Part shown: positions 39,879 through 49,045 of the stretch, piece by piece
Position numbering within the stretch: the stretch's first letter is position 1
Layout: each line of letters begins with the position of its first letter
Origin: Hyphomicrobiales bacterium
Lineage (GTDB): Bacteria; Pseudomonadota; Alphaproteobacteria; Rhizobiales; Beijerinckiaceae
Reading direction: 5' to 3'
Length of the DNA stretch: 64,000 nucleotides
Assembly: GCA_028869185.1 (NCBI GenBank)
Contig: JAGWTA010000005.1
Coordinates: 62,001-126,000, forward strand
Made by a program: the position numbers and the translations under genes
The notes under the pieces: model-generated
Databases searched by the model: none
Told to the model about the DNA's origin: nothing
The model's input: the letters and a program-made list of their open reading frames with translations, nothing else

Positions 39879-42500
39879 TCACGCATCGTCCAGATTGACC
39901 ACCCGGCCGAGACCATCCCGCTCCGGGCTGCCGACGAGGATTTCGCGTTTGCCCGCGTGATTGGCCTGACCGACGACGCCTTCCTTTTCCATGCGCTCCA
40001 CCAGCGAGGCGGCCTTGTTGTAGCCGATCGACAGGCGGCGCTGGATATAGCTGGTCGAGCATTTGCGGTCGCGCAGCACGATATTGACCGCGCGGTCGTA
40101 GAGGTCGCCGGATTCGTCGCCGTAATCCTGCACGCCGCCGCCGCCGGCGTCCTCGCCGTCCTCCGATTCCTCGACCGTGATTTCTTCGAGATATTCCGGG
40201 GCGCCCTGCGTCTTGAGATGGGCGACGACTTTCTCCACCTCCCCATCGGACACGAACGGGCCGTGCACGCGGCTGATGCGCCCGCCGCCCGCCATGTAAA
40301 GCATGTCGCCCTGCCCCAGCAGTTGCTCGGCGCCCTGTTCGCCGAGAATCGTGCGGCTGTCGATCTTGCTCGTCACCTGGAAGGAGATGCGCGTCGGGAA
40401 ATTCGCCTTGATCGTGCCGGTGATGACGTCCACCGAGGGGCGTTGCGTCGCCATGATGAGATGGATGCCCGCCGCGCGCGCCATTTGCGCAAGCCGCTGG
40501 ATCGCTCCTTCGATATCCTTGCCCGCAACCATCATCAGGTCGGCCATTTCATCGACCACGACGACGATATAGGGGAGCTTCTTCAGCTCCATGTCTTCTT
40601 GTTCGTAGATCGCCTCGCCCGTCTCGCGGTTGAAGCCCGTCTGCACCGTGCGCGTGATGGTGGCGTTCGGCCCCGCCTCTGCGACGCGCGCGTTATAGCC
40701 GTCGATGTTGCGTACGCCGACCTTCGACATTTTCTTGTAGCGATCCTCCATCTCGCGCACGGCCCATTTGAGCGCGACGACAGCTTTTTTCGGATCGGTG
40801 ACGACCGGCGTCAGCAGATGCGGAATGCCGTCATAGACGGACAATTCCAGCATTTTCGGATCGACCATGATCAGGCGGCAGTCTTCCGGTTTCAACCGGT
40901 AGAGCAGCGACAGGATCATCGTATTGATGGCGACCGATTTGCCCGAACCGGTGGTGCCGGCGACGAGCAGATGCGGCATGCGCGCAAGATCGACGATGAC
41001 CGCTTCGCCGCCGATCGTCTTGCCGAGCGCGATGGCGAGCTTGTGCTTGGAGTTCTCGAAATCGACCGACGCGATAAGCTCGCGCAGATAGACGGTCTCG
41101 CGATCCTGATTGGGCAATTCGATGCCGATGGCGTTGCGCCCCTGCACGACGGCGACGCGCGCGGAAATGGCCGACATGGAGCGCGCGATATCGTCGGCAA
41201 GGCCGATCACGCGCGAGGATTTGATGCCGGGCGCCGGCTCCAGTTCGTACAATGTGACGACCGGGCCAGGATGCACATGCAGGATCTCGCCCTTCACGCC
41301 GAAATCGTCGAGCACGCCTTCGAGCAGGCGCGCATTCTGCTCGAGCGCTTCTTGCGAAACGCGCTTGCCGCCGGCCTTGCGCGGCTCGGCGAGCAGCGCC
41401 AGTTGCGGCGGAGCATAACGACCCGCAGAAAAAAGGCTGGGCTGAGCCTCGCGCTGGGCGCGCTTGGACGCCTTTGGGGCCGCAGCCTGTTCGCCGACGC
41501 GCGCGCTGGCGAGAGGCGCAGGCGGGACGAGCGGCGCGGGCGGCACGGCGAGCGGCGGCGTGAAGGCCTGCGGCGCTTCTTCATAGGCGGGCTCGTCATC
41601 CTCAACGGCCGGCAACGGCTGGAATTGCGGCGCAGCGGCGGGCGCGCGCATGGCGGGGGCAAAGCCAGGCTCGATGCGCGTTCTGGCGACCGGGGCGAGC
41701 GGCGGCGGATTGGCCTCTTCGCGCGGGTCGAGGCGGAAGGCGCCGCGGACGGTTTCGGTCAGGCGCAAAGCCTGTCGGCCCAGCGACGATTTCAGCGCAA
41801 GGGCGCCATGCATCGCCGCGCCGAGCGGCAGCATGAGCGCGGCGAAACGGCTCTCGCCTTCGTCCTCGTCGTTGGCGCGCGCAACGGGCGCGGCGCGGCG
41901 CGGCGCGGGCTCCTCGACGAGATCGTCGCCGTCCGCCTCCCCGCCAAGCGCGCAGGCTGAAGAAAAGCTGAGCAGCGCGATCACGCCGTAAATCGCCATC
42001 GCGCCGAAAACGGCGACAGGCGCGCCGGCGAGCGCGGCGCGCGTGAACCGGGCGAGCCCGTCGCCAACCGCCCCGCCAAGACCGCAGGCGAGCGGCCAGC
42101 GGTCGGGCGCTGGCAGGAGCGAGGCGAAGCCTGCGGCCGACGCAACGCCGAGCAGCCAAAGTCCGAAGCGCGCGCGCAGCCGGTCGAGCGTGCGGTCGCG
42201 CAGCAGCACCCAGCCCCAGAAGCCGAGCGGAATGACCACCGCGAGCGCGGCGAGGCCGAAACCCTGCGTGAGAAGATCGGCGACGATCGCGCCGCGCCAG
42301 CCCAGAAGATTGCGCACGGGCGCAGCCGTCGCGTGATTGAGGCTGGGATCGCGCGTCGACCAGGAAACAAGGGCGACGCCCGCCAGCGTCAGCGCGACGA
42401 TGAGCAGAACGCCGACAGCCTCCGCCACGCGTCGCGAGGCAAAGCGCCGCGCGCTGTAGGGAACGCTGTCGAAGAGAATCGCCGGATTTGCAAAGCGCAT
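39879..42500 (-). CDS. ftsK: DNA translocase FtsK
   Basis: FtsK pumps chromosome DNA at the septum and activates XerCD at dif. Its 873 residues include about four N-terminal membrane helices (to about residue 190), a Pro/Ala-rich linker, the alpha-beta motor with Walker [14 protein letters not shown] (about 515-527), and Walker [14 protein letters not shown]. The C-terminal gamma winged helix ([19 protein letters not shown], then GREILV-like end) recognises KOPS. It is the first gene upstream of lolA and rlmN on this strand. Confidence 0.96.
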   Translation of the reverse strand: MRFANPAILFDSVPYSARRFASRRVAEAVGVLLIVALTLAGVALVSWSTRDPSLNHATAAPVRNLLGWRGAIVADLLTQGFGLAALAVVIPLGFWGWVLLRDRTLDRLRARFGLWLLGVASAAGFASLLPAPDRWPLACGLGGAVGDGLARFTRAALAGAPVAVFGAMAIYGVIALLSFSSACALGGEADGDDLVEEPAPRRAAPVARANDEDEGESRFAALMLPLGAAMHGALALKSSLGRQALRLTETVRGAFRLDPREEANPPPLAPVARTRIEPGFAPAMRAPAAAPQFQPLPAVEDDEPAYEEAPQAFTPPLAVPPAPLVPPAPLASARVGEQAAAPKASKRAQREAQPSLFSAGRYAPPQLALLAEPRKAGGKRVSQEALEQNARLLEGVLDDFGVKGEILHVHPGPVVTLYELEPAPGIKSSRVIGLADDIARSMSAISARVAVVQGRNAIGIELPNQDRETVYLRELIASVDFENSKHKLAIALGKTIGGEAVIVDLARMPHLLVAGTTGSGKSVAINTMILSLLYRLKPEDCRLIMVDPKMLELSVYDGIPHLLTPVVTDPKKAVVALKWAVREMEDRYKKMSKVGVRNIDGYNARVAEAGPNATITRTVQTGFNRETGEAIYEQEDMELKKLPYIVVVVDEMADLMMVAGKDIEGAIQRLAQMARAAGIHLIMATQRPSVDVITGTIKANFPTRISFQVTSKIDSRTILGEQGAEQLLGQGDMLYMAGGGRISRVHGPFVSDGEVEKVVAHLKTQGAPEYLEEITVEESEDGEDAGGGGVQDYGDESGDLYDRAVNIVLRDRKCSTSYIQRRLSIGYNKAASLVERMEKEGVVGQANHAGKREILVGSPERDGLGRVVNLDDA

Positions 42501-42601
42501 TACACTGACCCAGGCCGCACGAACGCAGGGGCGGCCGAAGCCGCCGTCCGGTTTCGAGATTAGCCGGGTCGAGTAAAGGAGCGATTAACCTTGAGAATTC
42601 G

Positions 42602-43909
42602 TCACTGATGCAGCGCCTCGCCATGCAGGGCGAGGTCGAGCCCCATGCGCTCGTCATCCTTGTTGACGCGCAGGCCCGTGAGAAGATCTGTTATTTTCAA
42701 ACAGATCCACGTGCCGATCACACACCAGACAAGCGTGACGACGACGCCGACCGCCTGCACGCCTAATTGCCGCGCGTTGCCTTCCCAAAGGCCTGAAACG
42801 CCGGGGTCGGTCCCCGAGGCCGACACGGCGGCGGTCGCAAAAACGCCCGCCAGCAGCGTCCCCAGAATGCCCCCAACGCCGTGAACGCCGAACACATCGA
42901 GCGTGTCGTCGTATTTGAACGCCGTCTTGAGCTTGACCGCAGCCCAGTAGCAAACCGCTCCGGCGATGGCGCCGATGACCACGCCCTGCCAGGGCAGCAC
43001 ATAACCGGACGCCGGCGTGATCGTGCCAAGCCCGGCCACGGCGCCGGAGATCAGGCCGAGAACCGAGGGCTTGCCGCGCTCGATCCACTCCAGCGCGCTC
43101 CACACGATAGCGCCCGCGCAGGCCGACAGATGCGTCGCCATGATCGCGAAGACCGCGCGAGAACCGGCCGTCAACGCCGACCCGCCGTTGAAGCCAAACC
43201 AGCCGACCCACAACAGGCCCGTGCCGATGACCGCCAGCGCCAGATCGAAGGGCGCCATATTGTCTTTGCCATAGCCCTGCCGCTGCCCGATCACGAGCGC
43301 AGCGACCAGCCCGGCGACGCCCGCGTTGATATGCACCACCGTGCCGCCGGCAAAATCGATCACGCCCATTTTCTGCAGGAAGCCGCCGCCCCACACCCAA
43401 TGGGCGGACGGCGCATAGACCAGAAAAAGCCAAAGCGCGGAGAACAGCAGAAAGGCCGAAAATTTGAGCCGGTCCGCAACGGCGCCCGCGACCAGCGCGC
43501 AGGTGATGACCGCGAATGTCATCTGATAGGCGCAGAACAGAAGCTCGGGGATCGTGCCGGCCAGCGGCGAAACCGTGTCGACGCCGACGCCCGCAAGAAA
43601 CGCGCGCGAGAAATCGCCAAGCCAGGCGCCCTCGCCATGGAAGCTCAGCGAATAGGCGCAAACGAACCACAGAATGGAGACGAGCGCCGTGGCGGCGAAA
43701 CTTTGCGCCATGGTCGCGAGCACGTTCTTCTTGCGCACCATGCCGGCGTAGAACAACGCCAGGCCGGGGATGCTCATCATCAGCACCAGCGCCGTTGCGA
43801 CGATCATGAAACCGGTGTCGGCGGCGTTGATCGGCGATTCGGCGGCCAGAGCCGGCGACGCTGCGAGGGCGAACGCAAGTGCAGGAGCAAAACGAAGGAG
43901 CTTGAGCAT
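42602..43909 (-). CDS. amt: Ammonium transporter
   Basis: An inner-membrane NH4+ transporter of 435 residues with a signal-like N-terminus and eleven predicted helices. Family signatures are GLALFYAGMVRKKNVLATMAQSF, WVWGGGFLQKMGVIDFAGGTVVHINAG and VHGVGGILGTLLAGVF, containing the paired pore His residues. No glnK-type PII gene lies next to it in the window, unlike the common glnK-amt pairing. Confidence 0.96.
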   Translation of the reverse strand: MLKLLRFAPALAFALAASPALAAESPINAADTGFMIVATALVLMMSIPGLALFYAGMVRKKNVLATMAQSFAATALVSILWFVCAYSLSFHGEGAWLGDFSRAFLAGVGVDTVSPLAGTIPELLFCAYQMTFAVITCALVAGAVADRLKFSAFLLFSALWLFLVYAPSAHWVWGGGFLQKMGVIDFAGGTVVHINAGVAGLVAALVIGQRQGYGKDNMAPFDLALAVIGTGLLWVGWFGFNGGSALTAGSRAVFAIMATHLSACAGAIVWSALEWIERGKPSVLGLISGAVAGLGTITPASGYVLPWQGVVIGAIAGAVCYWAAVKLKTAFKYDDTLDVFGVHGVGGILGTLLAGVFATAAVSASGTDPGVSGLWEGNARQLGVQAVGVVVTLVWCVIGTWICLKITDLLTGLRVNKDDERMGLDLALHGEALHQ

Positions 43910-44013
43910 GGCGCGTCTGTCTGATGAGATCGGAACGCGCCAATCAAACAGGCGTAATGCCTACGATCAAGCCAGTTTGCGCCTTTATCTGCCTATAATT
44001 TCGGCAATTCGAA

Positions 44014-44211
44014 TCACAGCTTGCGCGCTTCGTCCGGGAGCATGATCGGAATGCCGTCGCGGATGGGATAGGCGAGCTGCGCCTTGCGCGAGATCAGCTC
44101 CTGCTTTTCGGAATCGTATTCGAGCGTGTCGCGCGTGACAGGGCAAACGAGGATTTCAAGAAGGCGCGGATCGATCTTCGCCGGCGCGGAAGTCATGGGC
44201 TGGTTAGGCAT
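44014..44211 (-). CDS. Trm112 / YcaR family protein
   Basis: A 65-residue protein. [21 protein letters not shown] followed by [22 protein letters not shown] is the Trm112p-like pattern. Family members act as small partners of methyltransferases or as zinc-binding subunits, but here only one Cys of the usual first pair is present. It is close to and on the same strand as the LON-domain gene upstream. An earlier ATG at 44235 is possible. Confidence 0.88.
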   Translation of the reverse strand: MPNQPMTSAPAKIDPRLLEILVCPVTRDTLEYDSEKQELISRKAQLAYPIRDGIPIMLPDEARKL

Positions 44212-44238
44212 CGGATCGCCCCCGTTGTGATGCATGAT

Positions 44239-44901
44239 TTAATGCAGATGGCCCTTGCGGCCGCCGCCATCGGCAAGATGAAACTCGGCCAGCCCCGCGA
44301 GCGCCTTGGCGCGAGCGGCGACATCGACGGCTTCCAGCAGCGTCTGCTTCTCGTCCGCGCCGAACGGGCTCATCATCGACAGCGCATTGACCAGCGCCTC
44401 GCCCGGCGCCTCGCGAATGCTTTCCCAGTCGACTTGCAGATTGTGCCGCTCGGCGTAGCGGCGCAGCGCGTCGAGCACGGCTTCCCGGTCGGCGGGCGGC
44501 GGCTCCGCGCTTTCCGCAAGGTCGCCGTTATAAGGCGTGTAATCGACGTGAAACGAACGATAGGGACGCTCGTTGCGCGCCAGTACCTCCGGCCCGACGC
44601 GAAAACGGCTGACGCCGGTCAGGCGCACCAGATAGCGCCCGTCGCCGCTCTCGGTGAAGGATGTGATGCGGCCCGCGCAGCCGACGTCGAACAGCGGGGC
44701 GTCCTCTCCGGGCGCTCGGGTCTGGATCATGCCGATCATGCGATCGGACCCCAGCGCGTCGTCGAACATCTGCAGATAGCGCGGCTCGAAAATATTCAGC
44801 GGCAATTCCGCGCGCGGCAGCAACAGCGCGCCCTGCAACGGAAACAGCCGCAGGATTTTCGGCAACTGGTCGCTTGAGCGATAGTGGATGTTCGACGCCA
44901 T
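44239..44901 (-). CDS. LON peptidase substrate-binding (N-terminal) domain protein
   Basis: A 220-residue protein containing a Lon N-terminal-like (PUA-like) domain without protease or ATPase parts. Features are LRLFPLQGALLLPRAELPLNIFEP and RYLQMFDDAL, then GCAGRITSFTESGDGRYLV with RLTGVSRFRV. Its role is unknown. It lies 13 bases after the thioredoxin-TPR gene and 27 bases before the Trm112-like gene, so it is likely in a three-gene operon. Confidence 0.88.
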   Translation of the reverse strand: MASNIHYRSSDQLPKILRLFPLQGALLLPRAELPLNIFEPRYLQMFDDALGSDRMIGMIQTRAPGEDAPLFDVGCAGRITSFTESGDGRYLVRLTGVSRFRVGPEVLARNERPYRSFHVDYTPYNGDLAESAEPPPADREAVLDALRRYAERHNLQVDWESIREAPGEALVNALSMMSPFGADEKQTLLEAVDVAARAKALAGLAEFHLADGGGRKGHLH

Positions 44902-44914
44902 CGCGTGCCCGCCC

Positions 44915-45817
44915 TTATGAAAACAGCAGCGCCGACAATTTCCGGCGCGCCGTCTTGGTCGCGTCATCCGTCGGACCCCAAGTGTCGAAGAATTGCAGCA
45001 ATTGCTTGCGCGCGCCATCCTCGTTCCACGCGCGGTCGCGCTTGATGATGTAGAGCAGCGCGTCGGCCGCGCCTTCCCGGTCGCCTTCGGCGGCGAGCGC
45101 CAGCGCAAGATCGAACCGCGCCTGACGATCTTCCGGCGCGCTGTCGACTTTCGCGCGCAACGCGTCCGTCTGCCCGGCTACGGCCTGCGCCTGACGCGCG
45201 GTGGCCAGCGCCGCCTGCGCCTGTTTCAGGCCGGCGTCGTTGCGAAGCTTCTCGGGCAGGCTGTCGAAAATCTTCTGCGCCTGATCCGCCTGGCCAAGCT
45301 GCGTCATCGCGCGCAGCAGCAGTGAAACGGCCTCGACGTTTTCAGGCGCCGCCTGCGCAATGTCGGCGGCGATTTCGAGCGCGCCCGCCCCATCGCCCGC
45401 CTGCAACAACGCTTCGGCCTGTTTCAGCGCTTCGGCGTCCTCGGCGGCGAGGCCGCCGCCGCCCGCGCCAGACAGCAGCCGGTCGAGAAACTCCTTGATC
45501 TTGCCTTCGGGCAGCGCGCCCATGAAACCGTCGACCGGCTGGCCCTTCTCGAAAGCGATGACCGCGGGGATCGACTGGATGCCGAGTTGCTGCGCGATCG
45601 AGGGATGGTCGTCGATATTCATCTTGAACAGCTTGACCTTGCCCGCCGTGGCGGCGACCGCCTTTTCGAGCACGGGCGCGAGCTGCTTGCAGGGGCCGCA
45701 CCAGGGCGCCCAGAAATCGACAAGAACGGGCTGTGTCATCGAGCCGGTGAGAACATCGGCGCGAAAGGTCGCAGTCGTCGTGTCGGCGACGCCGGCGGGC
45801 TGGACAATGTCGGTCAT
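44915..45817 (-). CDS. Thioredoxin-TPR protein (CnoX/YbbN-like)
   Basis: A 300-residue protein. An N-terminal thioredoxin domain carries the WCGPC active site (residues 39-43, PVLVDFWAPWCGPCKQLAP). It is followed by two or three TPR-like helical repeats rich in Ala (about 130-290). CnoX (YbbN) proteins have this layout and protect proteins against hypochlorite-type oxidation, working with GroEL. The family assignment is by domain order. ATG 45817 was chosen. Confidence 0.9.
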   Translation of the reverse strand: MTDIVQPAGVADTTTATFRADVLTGSMTQPVLVDFWAPWCGPCKQLAPVLEKAVAATAGKVKLFKMNIDDHPSIAQQLGIQSIPAVIAFEKGQPVDGFMGALPEGKIKEFLDRLLSGAGGGGLAAEDAEALKQAEALLQAGDGAGALEIAADIAQAAPENVEAVSLLLRAMTQLGQADQAQKIFDSLPEKLRNDAGLKQAQAALATARQAQAVAGQTDALRAKVDSAPEDRQARFDLALALAAEGDREGAADALLYIIKRDRAWNEDGARKQLLQFFDTWGPTDDATKTARRKLSALLFS

Positions 45818-45964
45818 GAAAAGCTCCGGAAAGGTTGCATCGGAGATAGGCCCGCCAGCTCTCCGCCGCAAGTTGCGCGGATGATCGGAAAAGTCGGGGT
45901 TGCCAAGCCGGACGCCTTGCGGCATATAGCAGCCGCCCGCCGGCGTTCGCGCCGGCAAACGGAT

Positions 45965-46039
45965 GCGGGTGTAGCTCAGGGGTAGAGCACAACCTTGCCA
46001 AGGTTGGGGTCGAGGGTTCGAATCCCTTCGCCCGCTCCA
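45965..46039 (+). tRNA. tRNA-Gly, anticodon GCC
   Basis: A full cloverleaf is visible. The acceptor GCGGGTG pairs with CGCCCGC, and the anticodon arm CAACC-TTGCCAA-GGTTG has GCC at 45997-45999. A T-arm and encoded CCA at 46037-46039 are present. Its 3' end is the apparent integration site of the CRISPR island. Confidence 0.97.
46023..46039. repeat. Probable attL: tRNA-Gly 3' end direct repeat
   Basis: The 17 bases TCCCTTCGCCCGCTCCA form the end of the tRNA-Gly gene and recur identically at 57028-57044. Integrases of the tyrosine family commonly target a tRNA 3' end and leave such a duplication, which rebuilds the tRNA. The location next to an integrase-like remnant supports this reading. Confidence 0.85.
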
Positions 46040-46110
46040 TATTTGGTCTAGATGTTTGATTCGCTTATAATCGGCTGCGTGAATTAGCCGGTTTAGCGTA
46101 TATTGGCGCC

Positions 46111-46134
46111 ATTCTGGTTATAATTCTGGTTATA
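46111..46134. repeat. Tandem 12-base repeat near the left end of the island
   Basis: ATTCTGGTTATA occurs twice in tandem (46111-46122 and 46123-46134). The related TTATAATTCTGGTTA (46118-46132) recurs at 56947-56961 near the right end, both just inside the tRNA-derived repeats. This is a possible integrase arm-type site. Confidence 0.6.
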
Positions 46135-46147
46135 ATCGGAGGCGTTT

Positions 46148-46440
46148 GTGGCGCGTCGAACCACGTCGGGTTTTCCCTTTTTGCATCGGCGCAGCGACTG
46201 CGGAAAGTTCGCTTATTGGCGCGCGATATCGCCGGGCGGATCAGCGGCGAGATCAGCCTTTCCTGGACGACCCGTCCCTATGTTTTGAGCGGTCGGCCGA
46301 TCATCAAGATTTCGCTCAAGACCGGCGATGAAGCGACGCGCGCCCGTTGGGCCGAAGTGCACGCTCAGGTCGAAGCGAGCATCGGTGAAGCGACCCGTAA
46401 AACGCAACAACGAAACGTCGCCGCTACACACGATATCCAG
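46148..46440 (+). pseudogene. Tyrosine-integrase-like N-terminal fragment, frameshifted
   Basis: Reading from GTG 46148 gives ARRTTSGFPFLHRR and KFAYWRA. A frameshift near 46216 is needed to continue as DIAGRISGEISLSW, then GRPIIKISLKTGDEA, then RARWAEVHAQVEASIGEA. This resembles the N-terminal region of site-specific integrases (F/Y-rich start, then a SLKTGDEA..RWAEVHAQVEA segment), and the location next to a tRNA fits. The core and catalytic domains are absent. The fragment fades before the CRISPR array starts, so the gene is dead. Family assignment is by pattern and is not certain. Confidence 0.6.
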
Positions 46441-46496
46441 AGTGGCGTATCTGCCCCGCTGAAGAGCTCGTGTTCGCGCACCTTATACGCATAGCC

Positions 46497-48172
46497 GGGA
46501 CCATCCCCGCGTGTGCGGGGAAACCTCAGCGGGCGAGGCGTCGATCTGCCATTGCTCGGGACCATCCCCGCGTGTGCGGGGAAACCCAAAAAGGCGGCGC
46601 TGCGCGGATGGGTCAAATGGGACCATCCCCGCGTGTGCGGGGAAACCGCCGATGGCGCGACCGCCGCTTTTCCCTTCCCGGGACCATTCCCGCGTGTGCG
46701 GGGAAACCCACCTTGTCGACCTTGTAGCTGTAGAGCGACAGGGACCATCCCCGCGTGTGCGGGGAAACCGACCGAATGCGGCACCGCCGCCTGCATCGCG
46801 GGGGACCGTCCCCGCGTGTGCGGGGAAACCGCCCGCGCACCTGAAGAACCTGCAACGGCTTCGGGACCATCCCCGCGTGTGCGGGGAAACCTTTAAAGGT
46901 AAACAGAGCGACCAGAGCGTGCTGGGACCATCCCCGCGTGTGCGGGGAAACCTTTAAAGGTAAACAGAGCGACCAGAGCGTGCTGGGACCATCCCCGCGT
47001 GTGCGGGAAAACCTGCGGACTAATCTGCGGACGGTCTGCGGACTCGGGACCATCCCCGCGTGTGCGGGGAAACCACATAGCGCCGCGCGACTGCTAGCAA
47101 AGGCGCGGGACCATCCCCGCGTGTGCGGGGAAACCGCGACGCGCACGCTGACGGCCGCGACGGGCTGGGGACCATCCCCGCGTGTGCGGGGAAACCTTCC
47201 TCTGCGCCGCAATCGACAGGCGCTCGCGGGGACCATCCCCGCGTGTGCGGGGAAACCGCTTGCTTCGCGCGGAACTCGGGGTCTTGCCAGGGACCATCCC
47301 CGCGTGTGCGGGGAAACCAGGCTTGCCGTGTGACGGCCTCCGGAGACTGTGGGACCATCCCCGCGTGTGCGGGGAAACCATAGACCCGTCAGGACGCAGG
47401 ATCGCTCGAACGGGACCATCCCCGCGTGTGCGGGGAAACCGCGACCAAAAACCGCCGCACCATGTCGATCAGGGGACCATCCCCGCGTGTGCGGGGAAAC
47501 CATGGCGGCTGCGACGGTCAGGATGTTTTCTTTGGGACCATCCCCGCGTGTGCGGGGAAACCGGCAAGCATGGGAACCGGCTGACGTGCGTCAGGGGACC
47601 ATCCCCGCGTGTGCGGGGAAACCTAATCCATCGCCTGGCTGCCGACGCCCATCTGGGGACCATCCCCGCGTGTGCGGGGAAACCGCTTATGTCGCAAGCG
47701 GGCTTCATTAAGAAAGGGGACCATCCCCGCGTGTGCGGGGAAACCCGCGACTATGTGGGGCGATAGCGGGACAGGCGGGGACCATCCCCGCGTGTGCGGG
47801 GAAACCGCGTCGATAACAACAAAACCGCCGTCACCTTGGGGACCATCCCCGCGTGTGCGGGGAAACCGACATTCTCGCGGTAATGGCGCTGGTCTGGACG
47901 GGACCATCCCCGCGTGTGCGGGGAAACCTTGACGCTTGTCACAGTCCCGCCCGCAGTCGGGGGACCATCCCCGCGTGTGCGGGGAAACCTCGCAGGAAAC
48001 GGAAACAAGGACGCGAGAAATGGGACCATCCCCGCGTGTGCGGGGAAACCCCTGGCGGACAACCACTCGCCAAACGGAGGCAGGGACCATCCCCGCGTGT
48101 GCGGGGAAACCTTCGACACGTTCGACGCATCGGGAAAAAATCTGGGACCATCCCCGCGTGTGCGGGGAAACC
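46497..48172 (-). CRISPR. CRISPR array, type I-E, 28 repeats and 27 spacers
   Basis: Repeats of 29 bases and spacers of 32 bases occur every 61 bases without exception from 46497 to 48172. On the minus strand the repeat begins GGTTTCCCCGC and ends GCGGGGATGGTCCC, matching type I-E repeats and giving an 8-base 5' handle ATGGTCCC. That fixes transcription leftward, in the same direction as the cas genes, with the newest end at 48172. Repeats at 46680, 46802 and 46985 have single-base changes and lie toward the old (left) end, as expected. The first repeat abuts the 3' end of cas1 with no leader. Confidence 0.98.
46892..46984. repeat. Duplicated spacer within the CRISPR array
   Basis: The spacers at 46892-46923 and 46953-46984 are identical over 32 bases (both begin TTTAAAGGTAAACAG), with one repeat between them. 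This indicates a tandem duplication of a repeat-spacer unit in the leader-distal third of the array. Confidence 0.95.
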
Positions 48173-49043
48173 GGTCCTGTTCCGGTTCGAACAGCGTCTT
48201 GATGCGATCGATCATCGCGGCGACTATCGAGCGCTTGCGCAGCGCCTCGCCCGCCATACGGCGTGACAGCCTCTCGATGCCCAAGGCCGGATTGGCGTAC
48301 GCCGCCTTGGCCGCCCGAAAAGCCGTTGGCACAGTGACGTCGTCACGAAACAGGTCTGCGATGTCGAGCACGAAGCTCTGCCCGGAATCTTCATGGATGA
48401 AGCCGAGTTGGGGGATCGTGGCGGTCGCCGCTACGGCGATGGCCGCGGCGCCTTCCACCGCGCTTGCGACATGGTTGAGCGCCTGATTGGGCAGGTCCGC
48501 CGCAGTCGGATCGCCGCGGTCATAGCGGCGGCCATGCCAGGATACGCCGACGCGTTCGGCGGTAAGTCGATAATTTTCTTTGACGCGCGCGCCCTCGATG
48601 CCGCGCAGCACGGCGATGTCGCGATGCGGCAGCACCTCGCCGAGCCGCAGGGCGTACATGCGGCGGGCGACCTGCATGCGACCGCGTTTGGCGTCGGCCC
48701 ACAGCGCCGCTTGCCGTCGCGCGAGATGGGAGAAGTCCGGCAACAGCGGCTGCGCCGTGTAGCAACGGACGCCATCCTCGCCGACGGCCGCGAGCCCCGC
48801 GCCGTGGCGCGCCAGCAGCCGCAGCGCGTCCTGCGAGACGCTGCCGCCGGGGCCAAGCAACACCAGCGAGATGGTTTGATGCGGGATGACATATTCGCCT
48901 GCCGGCACGCCGCCGCCGCCCGCGCAAACGAACGACAAGGCGCCCGACTCGACGCCGAGCCGGCCGCGGTCGAGATAGACCAGCCCATGCCGGTCGGCAT
49001 GCGGCAGGCGCGCAGTTTCCAGACCCAGGCGGCCGGGCAGCAT
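47751..49043 (-). CDS. cas1: CRISPR-associated endonuclease Cas1 (type I-E), frame open into the array
   Basis: Cas1 is the integrase subunit that inserts new spacers together with Cas2. The native part (ATG 49043 to about 48173, 290 residues) has the I-E front GRLGLETARLPHADRHGL, then LLARHGAGLAAVGEDGVRCY. The active-site residues are in EGARVKENYR (Glu) and GFIHEDSGQSFVLDIADLF (His, Asp, Asp). All appear intact. The frame ends RIKTLFEPEQD, about 15 residues short of the usual end, then continues into the first repeat (RFPRTRGDGP) and across about 140 codons to a stop at 47751. cas2 is absent. If made, the protein would carry a repeat-encoded tail. Confidence 0.9.
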   Translation of the reverse strand: MLPGRLGLETARLPHADRHGLVYLDRGRLGVESGALSFVCAGGGGVPAGEYVIPHQTISLVLLGPGGSVSQDALRLLARHGAGLAAVGEDGVRCYTAQPLLPDFSHLARRQAALWADAKRGRMQVARRMYALRLGEVLPHRDIAVLRGIEGARVKENYRLTAERVGVSWHGRRYDRGDPTAADLPNQALNHVASAVEGAAAIAVAATATIPQLGFIHEDSGQSFVLDIADLFRDDVTVPTAFRAAKAAYANPALGIERLSRRMAGEALRKRSIVAAMIDRIKTLFEPEQDRFPRTRGDGPRFFPDASNVSKVSPHTRGWSLPPFGEWLSARGFPAHAGMVPFLASLFPFPARFPRTRGDGPPTAGGTVTSVKVSPHTRGWSRPDQRHYRENVGFPAHAGMVPKVTAVLLLSTRFPRTRGDGPRLSRYRPT

Positions 49044-49045
49044 CT

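Noticed and set aside
46440-46496. Left flank of the array as the leader
   Set aside because: The repeat handle (ATGGTCCC on the minus strand), the cas gene direction and the mutated repeats on the left show that the left is the old end. The flank is also not AT-rich.
46365-48090. Long open frames on both strands inside the CRISPR array, full of RTRGDGP, SPHTRGW and PAHAGM strings
   Set aside because: They are translations of the 29-base repeat in different frames, made open by the regular 61-base unit and GC-rich repeat. There is no ribosome site or family, so they are not genes.
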